Source: JAGNKE01 sp964583335 (lineage in GTDB: Bacteria > Pseudomonadota > Alphaproteobacteria > Micavibrionales > Micavibrionaceae). Taken from it: DNA of 41,433 bases. The position numbers and the translations under genes are program-made. Shown in pieces: positions 17,694-25,308 of the stretch (within the stretch, counting starts at the first letter, position 1; every line of letters starts with the position of its first letter). The stretch covers positions 1-41,433 of the forward strand of contig CAZOVG010000011.1 of assembly GCA_964583335.1 (NCBI GenBank). Reading direction: 5' to 3'. The notes under the pieces were generated by a model that saw nothing but the letters and a program-made list of their open reading frames with translations, was not told the DNA's origin and made no database searches.

Positions 17694-17891
17694 ATGAAAA
17701 TCGACGATGTTGTGAGCCTTGACGTTGACCTGCCCGAACATTCTCTGGCGCGGGGCAAGCACGGGTTCATCGTGGCCATTCACGAGGCGCCGGAGCCATA
17801 CTGCACGGTCGAGTTTCTGGACCGCGCGGGGAATACGCTCACGCAGGTGCCGCTGCGGCCCGGGCAGTTCCGTATTTTGTGGAGCGCTTGA
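17694..17891 (+). CDS. Small DUF4926-like protein
   Basis: A 65-residue protein starting MKIDDVVSLDVDLPEHSL. The pattern of leucine and valine before a 'RGKHGFIVAIHE' turn, then CTVEFLDRAGNTLTQVPL, resembles the DUF4926 family of small beta-rich proteins, whose function is not established. The start at 17694 is chosen because the family similarity begins there; the upstream in-frame extension is low-complexity and unconserved. One base separates its stop from the esterase start, so the pair is probably one transcript. It sits on the plus strand inside the otherwise minus-strand ribosomal locus. Confidence 0.7.
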   Translation: MKIDDVVSLDVDLPEHSLARGKHGFIVAIHEAPEPYCTVEFLDRAGNTLTQVPLRPGQFRILWSA

Positions 17892-17892
17892 G

Positions 17893-18855
17893 ATGATCAA
17901 ACTCCGTAACATCTTGATTATGCTTACCTTCCTTCTGGTCATGACTCCCCTGCCCTCCGCCGCGCGGGAGGGGTTGTCCACCCAGCTGACGATGAAGCAT
18001 GACGGGCTTGAGCGGCGTTACGATCTGTTCGTGCCGCCGGGTGGGCCGAAGGGTTTGAGGCCGTTGGTTGTCATCCTGCACGGCCACGGAGGCAGCGCGG
18101 CGCATATTACGGGCAAAACAGGCAAGCGCAGCCCGCACAACGCCTGGCTGGATGTGGCCGAGCGGGAGGGGATCGTCCTTTTGATCCCCGACGGGGCGGT
18201 CAGCCCGGACAAGCGTCAGGGCTGGAACGATTGCCGCAAGGATACGAGCACCAACCCCTCTACCGACGATACGGGGTTTTTGCGCGGGCTGATCGAGCAA
18301 GCCGTCAAGGATTATCAAGCCGATCCGGCGCGGGTTTACGTGACCGGCACCTCGAACGGCGGATTTATGAGCCTGCGGATGGCGCTGGAGGCGCAGGATC
18401 TGATCGCGGCGGCGGCGCCCGTGGTGGCCGCCATGCCCGCCGTCAACAAATGCACAATCGGGCAAGGTAAGGTTCCGGTGCTGTTTATCAACGGGACGGA
18501 GGACCCGCTGGTGAAATATGCGGGCGGGCCGATCTTCAACAATAAGGGCGACCGGGGCAGCAGCCTGTCCGTCGAGGAGTCGGTGGCGTGGTGGGTGGCT
18601 CATAACGGCGCGGCCACAAAGCCCCTTCATTCCGTTCTGCCCGATACGGACCCGGACGACGGGAGCACAGTGGAAAGATATGTTTATGCGGGAGAGGTGC
18701 CTGTGGTGTTCATCAAGGTGATCGGCGGCGGGCATACCGAGCCGAGCCTGACGCGGCATTACGGGCCGCTTTTCAGAGCGATCGTCAAGCGCCAGAACAA
18801 GGATTTCGAGATGGCGGAAAAAGTCTGGTCCTTTTTCAAGGACCAGCGCAAATAA
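17893..18855 (+). CDS. Secreted PHB-depolymerase / feruloyl-esterase-type hydrolase
   Basis: A 320-residue alpha/beta hydrolase with a signal peptide (hydrophobic residues 5-22, then SAA). It resembles the Esterase_PHB / LpqC family. The oxyanion loop is HGHGGS (about 63-68). The nucleophile is Ser154 in GTSNGG. The likely acid is Asp204 (NGTEDPLV) and the likely base His281 (GGGHTEP). Cys114 (WNDC) and Cys187 may form the disulfide seen in this family. A periplasmic or extracellular carboxylesterase acting on polyesters or feruloyl esters is inferred; the substrate cannot be told. It overlaps neither neighbour but converges on nusG with 15 bases between stops. Confidence 0.9.
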   Translation: MIKLRNILIMLTFLLVMTPLPSAAREGLSTQLTMKHDGLERRYDLFVPPGGPKGLRPLVVILHGHGGSAAHITGKTGKRSPHNAWLDVAEREGIVLLIPDGAVSPDKRQGWNDCRKDTSTNPSTDDTGFLRGLIEQAVKDYQADPARVYVTGTSNGGFMSLRMALEAQDLIAAAAPVVAAMPAVNKCTIGQGKVPVLFINGTEDPLVKYAGGPIFNNKGDRGSSLSVEESVAWWVAHNGAATKPLHSVLPDTDPDDGSTVERYVYAGEVPVVFIKVIGGGHTEPSLTRHYGPLFRAIVKRQNKDFEMAEKVWSFFKDQRK

Positions 18856-18870
18856 CCCATAGAACAGAGT

Positions 18871-19404
18871 TTAGAGTTTTTCGACCTGGCTGAATTCCAG
18901 CTCCACGGGCGTCGCGCGGCCGAAGATGGACACGGAGACCTTGAGCTTGGCCTTGTCCTCGTCGATTTCCTCCACGAAGCCGTTGAAGGACGCGAAGGGG
19001 CCGTCGGTGACCTTGACCTCTTCGCCGATGTCGTAGATGACGGACGGGCGGGGACGGTCCACGCCTTCCTGAACCTGGCGCAATATCCGCTGGGCCTCGG
19101 CCTCGCTAATTGGAACGGGCTTGTTGCCGCCGGCGCCGAGGAAGCCGCTGACCTTCGGGGTGTTCTTGATCAGGTGCCAGACGTTGTCGTCCATATCGAG
19201 GCGCGCGAGAACATAGCCGGGGAAGAATTTGCGCTCGGCGTTTACGCGCTGGCCGCGCTTGATTTCCACAACCTCTTCCATCGGCACGAGGATTTCCTCG
19301 ACCTTGTCTTCGAGGCCCTGTTTCTTTGCCTTGTCACGGATGGCCTCGGCCACCTTGCTTTCAAAGCCGGAGTAAACGTGCAAAACATACCAGCGTGCAG
19401 CCAT
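18871..19404 (-). CDS. nusG: Transcription termination/antitermination factor NusG
   Basis: A 177-residue NusG of normal length. It binds RNA polymerase, suppresses pausing, and links it to Rho and the ribosome. The NGN domain starts RWYVLHVYSGFESKVAEAI and includes FFPGYVLARLDMDDNVWHLI; the C-terminal KOW domain reads IGEEVKVTDGPFASFNGFVE. A clean site (AAGGAT, 6 bases) precedes the ATG. It follows secE by 39 bases as in most bacteria. The next gene downstream, rplK, is separated by two opposite-strand genes. Confidence 0.99.
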   Translation of the reverse strand: MAARWYVLHVYSGFESKVAEAIRDKAKKQGLEDKVEEILVPMEEVVEIKRGQRVNAERKFFPGYVLARLDMDDNVWHLIKNTPKVSGFLGAGGNKPVPISEAEAQRILRQVQEGVDRPRPSVIYDIGEEVKVTDGPFASFNGFVEEIDEDKAKLKVSVSIFGRATPVELEFSQVEKL

Positions 19405-19443
19405 TTTCTTATCCTTTCAAAAACTTCTATCCCAGATGGACCC

Positions 19444-19641
19444 TTACAGCCCTAAATTCATAATTGACCGGACCAGCCACGCGATGATCTGGTCGGCGAA
19501 ATACAGGAAAGTGGACGCCAGAAGCACCATAATGAAGACCGCAATCATGCTGATCATCGTTTCGCGACCGGTCGGCCACGTAACCTTTTTCATTTCATTT
19601 CTGACCTGACGGATAAATTCGACCGGTGTTGTCTTAGCCAT
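19444..19641 (-). CDS. secE: Preprotein translocase subunit SecE
   Basis: A 65-residue single-span SecE, the short form found in most bacteria other than enterics. It stabilises SecY in the translocon. The amphipathic cytosolic helix FIRQVRNEMKKVTWPTGRET contains the family signature KVTWPTxxE/RT, followed by one membrane helix (about residues 29-58). AGAGGA lies 5 bases before the ATG. It is cotranscribed with nusG. The tRNA-Trp gene normally found between tuf and secE is absent here. Confidence 0.97.
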   Translation of the reverse strand: MAKTTPVEFIRQVRNEMKKVTWPTGRETMISMIAVFIMVLLASTFLYFADQIIAWLVRSIMNLGL

Positions 19642-19952
19642 GAAATCCTCTTTGTTTTCCTGTATTTACCGGATGTCTAGAGTGTCCGGCTTCCCTCAAC
19701 AGTCTTCGTCGCGGCGGCCATTGCCGCTATTAACTTAGACTAAATTTCATGGGAATGACTGTGTAGTACACCAAAAAATATTCGAAAACCAGAAAAATCA
19801 TCAGGCGCTTTACTTTTGTGGGAAAAAATGTTCCGTTTGCCTGCGTGTTTATTAGCGTTATAATGTTTCCGATTTTTTGAATTTATTTTTAAAGTTGTTC
19901 ACCTTCATAATTTAAAGCGTTTACTCCATATTTTTTAAAAGGAATTAACACC
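19642..19952. other. Divergent intergenic region between secE and the receiver-domain gene
   Basis: A 311-base AT-rich spacer without a gene. It contains a strong plus-strand promoter and, around 19761-19771, the perfect short palindrome GTGTAGTACAC. No tRNA is present. The secE promoter must lie here, but no confident match could be chosen. Confidence 0.5.
19837..19864 (+). promoter_or_regulatory. Promoter of the receiver-domain gene
   Basis: TTGCCT (19837-19842) and, after 16 bases, a perfect TATAAT (19859-19864). Transcription would start near 19871, leaving a leader of about 80 bases. It is one of the best sigma-70-type matches in the window. Confidence 0.6.
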
Positions 19953-20369
19953 GTGCAGCCCTTTGTAGATGATATTATGAAAATTCTTATGGTCAATGAT
20001 TCGGAAACGGACTTTATCCTGACGCGGGCGAGCCTCGAGACAGGGCGGGATTTCCGTCACCGGCTGGACTGGGCGGGCACGTTCGATGACGGGCTGGGCG
20101 CGATGAAGCGCAACGAGCACGATATCTATATCGTCGATTACAAGTTGGATCAGGGCAAGTTGGGGCTGGATATCGTACGGGAGATCCGGCTCATGGGGAT
20201 CACCACGCCGGTCATCCTGCTCACGGGACTGGATATGCGCAAGATTTCAAAGGAAGATTGCGACAAGTTGAATATCTCGCGGTGCTTGTCCAAGCACGAT
20301 AACGACCCAACTCTGTTGATCAGCATCATCGTCGATACGGTTCTGCATTACCGCAGCGAACGCGGCTAA
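19953..20369 (+). CDS. Stand-alone response-regulator receiver domain protein
   Basis: A 138-residue single-domain receiver with no output domain. The first strand KILMVND ends in Asn15-Asp16 where most receivers have two acidic residues. The phospho-acceptor is Asp62 (YIVDYKL), the switch Thr91 (ILLTGLD) and the conserved lysine Lys114 (CLSKHD). It probably relays phosphate or binds a partner. Start: the GTG at 19953 has AAGGA about 10 bases upstream; a later ATG (19977) lacks a site and would shorten the N-terminus by eight residues. No histidine kinase is nearby, so the partner is unknown. It converges on gcvPB. Confidence 0.85.
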   Translation: MQPFVDDIMKILMVNDSETDFILTRASLETGRDFRHRLDWAGTFDDGLGAMKRNEHDIYIVDYKLDQGKLGLDIVREIRLMGITTPVILLTGLDMRKISKEDCDKLNISRCLSKHDNDPTLLISIIVDTVLHYRSERG

Positions 20370-20401
20370 GGCGTCCTGCCGTCATACAATCGTATTTATC
20401 C

Positions 20402-21955
20402 TCAGCTTTCGATCCATTTCAGGACTGGGTATTTCGCGGCTTGGACTTCGTCGAGCCTGCGGCGCGGCGATGAGAGCGGGAATTGATGGAATTGCTCCGT
20501 CTTGCCCGCGCGGACATCGGCGGCGAAATCCTTCATCACGCTGATGAAGCGGTCGATCGCGTCCTTGCTTTCGGTCTCGGTGGGTTCGATCAGCATGGTG
20601 CCGGGGATGACCAGCGGGAAATAGACCGTCATCGGGTGATAGCCGCGCTCGATCAGGCCCTTGGCGATGTCGGTGGTGGTGACGCCCGACTCCTTCTGCT
20701 TCTTGTCGGTGAGCAGACATTCGTGCATGCACGGGCCGTCATAAGGCACGTGGTAGTCGTCCTTGAGGCTGGCCAGAATATAGTTGGCATTCAGGACGGC
20801 GTCTTCCGCGACCTGTTTCAGGCCGTCGGCGCCGTGCGAGAGCATGTAGGTCAGGGCGCGAACATGCATGCCGAACTGGCCCTGGAAGGCCTTAAGGCGG
20901 CCCAGCGTTTCGGGGCGGTCATCGCCGGTCTCGAGTCTGTAGGTCTCGCCCTCCTTCACGACGGTGGGCACGGGCATGGCTTTGGCGAGTTCTTTGGAAC
21001 AGCATATCGGGCCGGAGCCGGGGCCGCCGCCGCCGTGGGGGGTTGAGAAGGTCTTGTGCAGGTTGATGTGCATGACATCTACGCCGAAATCGCCGGGGCG
21101 GATCTTGCCGACCAGCGCGTTGAAGTTCGCCCCGTCGCAGTAGAAATAGCCGCCCGCCTTATGCAGAAGGTCCGCCATTTCAAGAATATCGGTTTCAAAC
21201 AGGCCGCAGGTATTGGGGTTCGTCACCATCATTCCGGCGATGTCCGCGCCCTCGGGATCGGTCTCGAAAAGCGCCTTTTTGAAGGCCTCGACCGTGAGGC
21301 GGCCTGTTTCGCGGGTGGAGATGTTGCGGACCTGGAAACCGCACATGACGGCGGTGGCCGGGTTCGTGCCGTGGGCGGAGTCGGGGGTGAGCACGATTTT
21401 GCGTCGGCTCTGGCCGCTCAACTCGTGGGCGCGGCGAATGGTCATCATGCCCGCCAGCTCGCCGTGCGCTCCGGCGGAAGGGGTCAGGCACACGCCGGGA
21501 AGGCCGGTCAGTTCGGCCAGCCAGTTTTGCAATTCGTATTGGAGTTTCAAAGCGCCCTGCACGGTGTCTTCCGGCTGCATGGGGTGGATGTGCGCGAAGC
21601 CCTTGAGGCGCGCCATTTTCTCGTTCAGGCGCGGGTTGTGTTTCATCGTGCAAGAGCCAAGCGGGAAGAAGCCGTGGTCGATGGAATAGTTCCAAGTGCT
21701 CATGCGCACGAAGTGGCGCAGGACCTGCGGCTCGCTATTTTGCGGCAGGCCGACCTTGTCGCGGGCGGATGCACCCGTGCGGAGCTTGATGCCTTCGGGT
21801 TCGGGCAGGTCCACGCCGGGGCTGTCACTAAATTCCTTTTCCCAAAGGAGGTTTTCCTCATAATTTAATGCACGATCGCCGGAGAACGCGGCCAAGGCGG
21901 CCTTCTCGCGCTCGTGGGTTACGATGCTGCTAATTTTGGCTTCTGCTGCACTCAT
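20402..21955 (-). CDS. gcvPB: Glycine dehydrogenase (decarboxylating) subunit 2
   Basis: A 517-residue catalytic half of the P-protein, in the split form used by many bacteria. It decarboxylates glycine and passes the aminomethyl group to lipoyl-GcvH. The pyridoxal phosphate lysine is Lys301 (HINLHKTFSTPHGGGG). Other family blocks are FFPLGSCTMKHNPRLNEK, TPSAGAHGELAGM and DSAHGTNPA, and the glycine-rich GGGGPGSGPI. It ends the gcvT-gcvH-gcvPA-X-gcvPB unit, 22 bases after the small unknown gene X. In most genomes with the split enzyme gcvPA and gcvPB are adjacent. Confidence 0.98.
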   Translation of the reverse strand: MSAAEAKISSIVTHEREKAALAAFSGDRALNYEENLLWEKEFSDSPGVDLPEPEGIKLRTGASARDKVGLPQNSEPQVLRHFVRMSTWNYSIDHGFFPLGSCTMKHNPRLNEKMARLKGFAHIHPMQPEDTVQGALKLQYELQNWLAELTGLPGVCLTPSAGAHGELAGMMTIRRAHELSGQSRRKIVLTPDSAHGTNPATAVMCGFQVRNISTRETGRLTVEAFKKALFETDPEGADIAGMMVTNPNTCGLFETDILEMADLLHKAGGYFYCDGANFNALVGKIRPGDFGVDVMHINLHKTFSTPHGGGGPGSGPICCSKELAKAMPVPTVVKEGETYRLETGDDRPETLGRLKAFQGQFGMHVRALTYMLSHGADGLKQVAEDAVLNANYILASLKDDYHVPYDGPCMHECLLTDKKQKESGVTTTDIAKGLIERGYHPMTVYFPLVIPGTMLIEPTETESKDAIDRFISVMKDFAADVRAGKTEQFHQFPLSSPRRRLDEVQAAKYPVLKWIES

Positions 21956-21977
21956 TTTTTATTCACTCCAGCCCCGG

Positions 21978-22361
21978 TTAGAATTTTTGATTAACGTGAT
22001 TGCATTCGAATTTCTGAGCGCTTTCTTCTGTGCCGCGCTTGCTTCGCTCGATGATTTGAAGGCTTCCCGAGAGACGATCCAAATCGACCGTCGTCTTGCC
22101 GCGCGCGTGCGTCCATTCGGCCAGGATCAGGTATTCGGTAAAATTCTTGATCTTGTCATTCGCTATCACTTCGCCTTCCAGCGTAAAGAGTCTTGCGGAG
22201 TCATCAATCATAATACCGATTTTTGTGCTGCGGTCGGATGTCTCGCATTTCAGGTATTTGCGGGGGATGTTCGAATTCATAACAAACATTCCGAACCCGA
22301 CCAGAGCCCCGCCGAACAGGACACCCGTCAGAAATGTTATAAAACTCATGTATGAGTTCAT
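21978..22361 (-). CDS. Unknown small membrane-anchored protein inside the gcv operon
   Basis: A 127-residue protein not recognised as any family. It begins with one hydrophobic segment (about residues 6-27, FITFLTGVLFGGALVGFGMF), which could be an uncleaved anchor, then a soluble part with two cysteines (Cys39, Cys121) and mixed charged residues. Its ATG overlaps the gcvPA stop as ATGA, so translation is coupled to gcvPA. It sits between the two halves of one enzyme. The opposite strand also has an open frame here, but overlap and spacing favour the minus strand. Function unknown; it may be a chance insertion. Confidence 0.65.
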   Translation of the reverse strand: MNSYMSFITFLTGVLFGGALVGFGMFVMNSNIPRKYLKCETSDRSTKIGIMIDDSARLFTLEGEVIANDKIKNFTEYLILAEWTHARGKTTVDLDRLSGSLQIIERSKRGTEESAQKFECNHVNQKF

Positions 22362-23635
22362 AGAATTTTCCCCAGTTCGCGGGCGAAGGATTCGATGTCC
22401 TCCGGCGCGGTCATTTCAGTGGCCGCGACCAGAAGGCGGTTGCCCTCGAGCGGCAGGCCCGCGATCACGCCACGCTTGCCGAGATCCTTCGCCGCCTTTT
22501 CGGCGGGGACGGGCAGGCTCACGACAAATTCGTTGAAGAACGATTTGTTTTCGATCTTCAAGCCCTTTACTGCGGCCAGCGCGTCAGCAAGTTTGCAGGC
22601 GGCCTCGTGGTTCAGGCGCGCGAGGCGTTTGAAGCCGTCTTCGCCCAGAAGCGCGAGGTGGACCGTGAAGGCCAAGGCGCAGAGGCCCTGATTGGTGCAG
22701 ATGTTGGAGGTCGCCTTGTCGCGGCGGATATGCTGTTCACGGGTCGAGAGCGTCAGAACATAGCCGCGGCGGCCGTCGGCGTCTTTGGTCATGCCGCAAA
22801 GGCGACCGGGCATCTGGCGCAGATAGGCCTCCTTACAGGCGAAGAAGCCGAGGTGCGGGCCGCCATAGCTCATGGGCAGACCGAGAGACTGCGCCTCACC
22901 GCAGACGATATCGGCCTGCGCGGGCGCGGGCAGAAGCCCGAGGGAGACGATTTCGGTGACCAGAACGACCAGCAGGGCGCCGGTTGCGTCGCATTTCTTG
23001 CGCCACGCATCATAGGCGTGCGGGGTTCCGAAAAAGTCGGGCGACTGGATAATGACGCAGGCTGTTTCAGAGTCGGGCTCCGCGTCCACGAGTTCAGCCC
23101 CTTCGAAGTTTCCGAGATAGGCGCTCAGCACCTCTTTATAGTGCGGGTGAAGAGGCGCACCGATCGTTACCTTGCTGCGCTTGGTGACGCGCATGGCCAT
23201 CAGCGCGGCTTCGGCCAGCGCGGTGGAGCCGCAATACATGGAGGCGTTCGCGATATCCTGCCCGGTCAGGCGAGCGATCATGGTCTGATATTCGAAGATG
23301 ACCTGCAATGTGCCCTGCGCGATTTCGGGCTGGTAGGGCGTGTAGGCGGTCAGGAATTCCGAGCGCTGGATGATGTAATCCACACTGGCCGGGATATGGT
23401 GGTAATAGGTTCCGGCGCCGAGGAAGAACGGCCCATCCGGCGCGGCGCGGTTTTCGTTGGCGTGGGCGGACATGATCCGCTCGACCTCCAACTCGCCCTT
23501 GTGCGCGGGGAGGTTGGCGGTGCCCTTGATAAAGGCCTGTTTGGGCACGTCTTTATACAGCGCATCGACGTCTTTTGCGCCGATGGTGCGCAGCATCTCG
23601 GCCCGCGCGTTCTTGGTCAGCGGAAGGTAACGCAT
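22358..23635 (-). CDS. gcvPA: Glycine dehydrogenase (decarboxylating) subunit 1
   Basis: A 425-residue N-terminal half of the split P-protein. Diagnostic blocks are the start MRYLPLTKNARAEMLRTIG, the segment FLGAGTYYHHIPASVDYI, TAYTPYQPEIAQGTLQ and SMYCGSTALAEAALMA, and the later GGPHLGFFACKEAYLRQMPG. The ATG at 23635 shares one base with the gcvH stop (TGATG); a TTG one codon earlier is less likely. It overlaps the next gene by four bases. It works as a heterotetramer with GcvPB. Confidence 0.98.
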   Translation of the reverse strand: MRYLPLTKNARAEMLRTIGAKDVDALYKDVPKQAFIKGTANLPAHKGELEVERIMSAHANENRAAPDGPFFLGAGTYYHHIPASVDYIIQRSEFLTAYTPYQPEIAQGTLQVIFEYQTMIARLTGQDIANASMYCGSTALAEAALMAMRVTKRSKVTIGAPLHPHYKEVLSAYLGNFEGAELVDAEPDSETACVIIQSPDFFGTPHAYDAWRKKCDATGALLVVLVTEIVSLGLLPAPAQADIVCGEAQSLGLPMSYGGPHLGFFACKEAYLRQMPGRLCGMTKDADGRRGYVLTLSTREQHIRRDKATSNICTNQGLCALAFTVHLALLGEDGFKRLARLNHEAACKLADALAAVKGLKIENKSFFNEFVVSLPVPAEKAAKDLGKRGVIAGLPLEGNRLLVAATEMTAPEDIESFARELGKIL

Positions 23636-24012
23636 CAATCCAGCCCTTTCAGGTATTCGTTGTAGGCGGCTTCGTCCATCAGTTCGTCCAGCGCGGAGGC
23701 GTCGGCGACCTTGACCTTGACGATCCAGCCATTGTCGTTCACGGGGCTTTTGATCAGCTCCAGATCGCCGGCCATCGCCTTGTTGACCTCTACGACCTCG
23801 CCCGCGACGGGGGTGTAAACCTCGGCGGCGGCCTTCACGGATTCGATAACAGCGACATCGCCGCCCTTGGCGACTTTTTTGCCGATATCAGGCAGATCCA
23901 GAAAGACCAGATCGCCCAAAGCATCTTGTGCGTGGGGGGTGATCCCGATCCAGACCGTATCGCCCTTCACGAGGACGCATTCGTGGTCTTTGGTGTATTT
24001 CAGTGCACTCAT
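23635..24012 (-). CDS. gcvH: Glycine cleavage system H protein
   Basis: A 125-residue lipoyl carrier that shuttles the aminomethyl group between P, T and L proteins. The lipoylation site is Lys60 in VIESVKAAAEVYTP. The family start (KYTKDHECVLVKGDTVWIGI) and the C-terminal GWIVKVKVADASALDELMD are intact. A purine-rich site (AAGGCGGA) precedes the ATG. It lies 52 bases after gcvT and overlaps gcvPA by a single base. No lipoyl synthase or ligase gene lies in the window. Confidence 0.98.
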   Translation of the reverse strand: MSALKYTKDHECVLVKGDTVWIGITPHAQDALGDLVFLDLPDIGKKVAKGGDVAVIESVKAAAEVYTPVAGEVVEVNKAMAGDLELIKSPVNDNGWIVKVKVADASALDELMDEAAYNEYLKGLD

Positions 24013-24064
24013 TTTATTCCGCCTTTCATTAAAACCGTTTGTTGCCGCCTACTTTCAATCTTGT

Positions 24065-25186
24065 CTATGCGGCGTTCTTTTTCATGGATTTGGTGCGCGG
24101 CTTGACGAAGGGCATCGCCGCCACTTCGGCGGCCAAACGCCGCCCGCGCACGTCCAGAAAGATTTTCTCGCCGGGTTTGGCATAATCCGCGCTTATATAG
24201 CCCTGCCCGACCGAGGCCTTGAGCGTCGGGGACGGCCCGCCGCTGGTCAGGGTTCCGATCTTTTTGCCCTCGGCGTTGAAGATCTCCGTTCCCTCCCGCG
24301 CGACGCCGGGGTCGATCAATTTGATTCCCACGCGTTTGCGTGACACGCCCTGCTCGCGTTCCTTGAGCACACGCGCGGCGCCAATAAAACCGGCGTTGTT
24401 CTTATCCATGACCCAGCCGAGATCGGCCTCCAGCGGCGAGGTGTCGCCGTCGATATCGTGCCCGTAAAGGCAGTAGCCCATTTCGAGGCGCAGCGAATCG
24501 CGGGCGGCGAGGCCGATCGGTTTGACGTCCGGGTGGGCGGCGAGCGCGTCCCAGACCTTCCGGGCGGCGGTGTCCTTCACGCTGATCTCGAAGCCGTCCT
24601 CACCCGTATAGCCAAGGCGGGAGATGTGGACGATCTCGCCGAGGATTTTGACCTCGGTCATGATGAACATGTAAGGCAGATTCGAGAGGTCCACGCCGAA
24701 AAGCTTGGTCATGACCGATTCGGCCTTGGGCCCCTGTACGGCGATCAGGCTGCGGTCCTCGAGGTAATTCAGCTTGATTCCGGCGGGCATGTGGGCCTTG
24801 ATCCAGGCGATGTCCTTTTCCTTGCAGCCCGCGTTGATGACGATGAAGAAGCGTTCCTCCTCCAGACGGGTGATGATGAGGTCGTCCACGATGCCGCCCT
24901 CCTCGTTGGTGAGGACGGTATATTGCGCGCGGCCCATGGCCTTGTTGCGGAAACCGGAGGGGGTGATTTTTTCGAGAAACTCTACGAGGCCGGGGCCTTC
25001 CATGATGACCTGCCCCATGTGGGAGACATCGAAGATGCCCGCCGATTCCCGGACCCATTCGTGTTCTTTGAGCACGCCCGGCGCGTAGTAAAGGGGCATG
25101 TCGTATCCGGCGAACGGACCCGTCTTCGCCCCCAGCGCGATATGCGCCGCATGCAGGGCCGTCTTGCGCGTTTGTGTTTCCGCCAC
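24065..25186 (-). CDS. gcvT: Aminomethyltransferase (glycine cleavage T protein)
   Basis: A 373-residue T protein that transfers the one-carbon unit from lipoyl-GcvH to tetrahydrofolate. Family features are LHAAHIALGAKTGPFAGYDM, GIFDVSHMGQ, the acidic GGIVDDLIITR around residue 100, SRLGYTGEDGFEI and ARDSLRLEMGYCLYGHDID. The start is a GTG at 25186 with GGGAG about 10 bases upstream. It is the first gene of the gcv unit, 122 bases after the end of the membrane-fusion gene. No glycine riboswitch could be recognised in that gap. Confidence 0.98.
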   Translation of the reverse strand: MAETQTRKTALHAAHIALGAKTGPFAGYDMPLYYAPGVLKEHEWVRESAGIFDVSHMGQVIMEGPGLVEFLEKITPSGFRNKAMGRAQYTVLTNEEGGIVDDLIITRLEEERFFIVINAGCKEKDIAWIKAHMPAGIKLNYLEDRSLIAVQGPKAESVMTKLFGVDLSNLPYMFIMTEVKILGEIVHISRLGYTGEDGFEISVKDTAARKVWDALAAHPDVKPIGLAARDSLRLEMGYCLYGHDIDGDTSPLEADLGWVMDKNNAGFIGAARVLKEREQGVSRKRVGIKLIDPGVAREGTEIFNAEGKKIGTLTSGGPSPTLKASVGQGYISADYAKPGEKIFLDVRGRRLAAEVAAMPFVKPRTKSMKKNAA

Positions 25187-25223
25187 CGTATGACACTCCC
25201 ATCCTGTAATGAACAGACTCTAC

Positions 25224-25252
25224 GCATAGCAAAAGATTGCCCTGACTTTAAG
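25224..25252 (-). promoter_or_regulatory. Possible gcv operon promoter
   Basis: On the minus strand CTTAAA (25252-25247), 17 bases, then CTATGC (25229-25224): four of six matches each to the alphaproteobacterial consensus. Weak, but it lies in the only gap ahead of gcvT. Read-through from the secretion genes upstream is the alternative. Confidence 0.3.
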
Positions 25253-25308
25253 ACAAAAAACGATTCCGTGGCAGGAATTTACGCGGTTTGTTTTCGCGGG
25301 GCTTCGGC

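Noticed and set aside
17490..17981. 163-codon minus-strand frame between rplK and the esterase
   Set aside because: It is antisense to the DUF4926-like gene and the esterase start, which have family likeness and tight spacing; its product is basic and featureless.
19735..19771. Inverted repeats upstream of secE as a terminator
   Set aside because: The GCGGC/GCCGC stem is only 5 bp with no T-tract on either strand, and the GTGTAGTACAC palindrome is too short to form a terminator.
25187..25308. Glycine riboswitch ahead of gcvT
   Set aside because: The gap is only 122 bases, and neither the paired aptamer core nor the typical GGAGAG-type conserved segments could be found.
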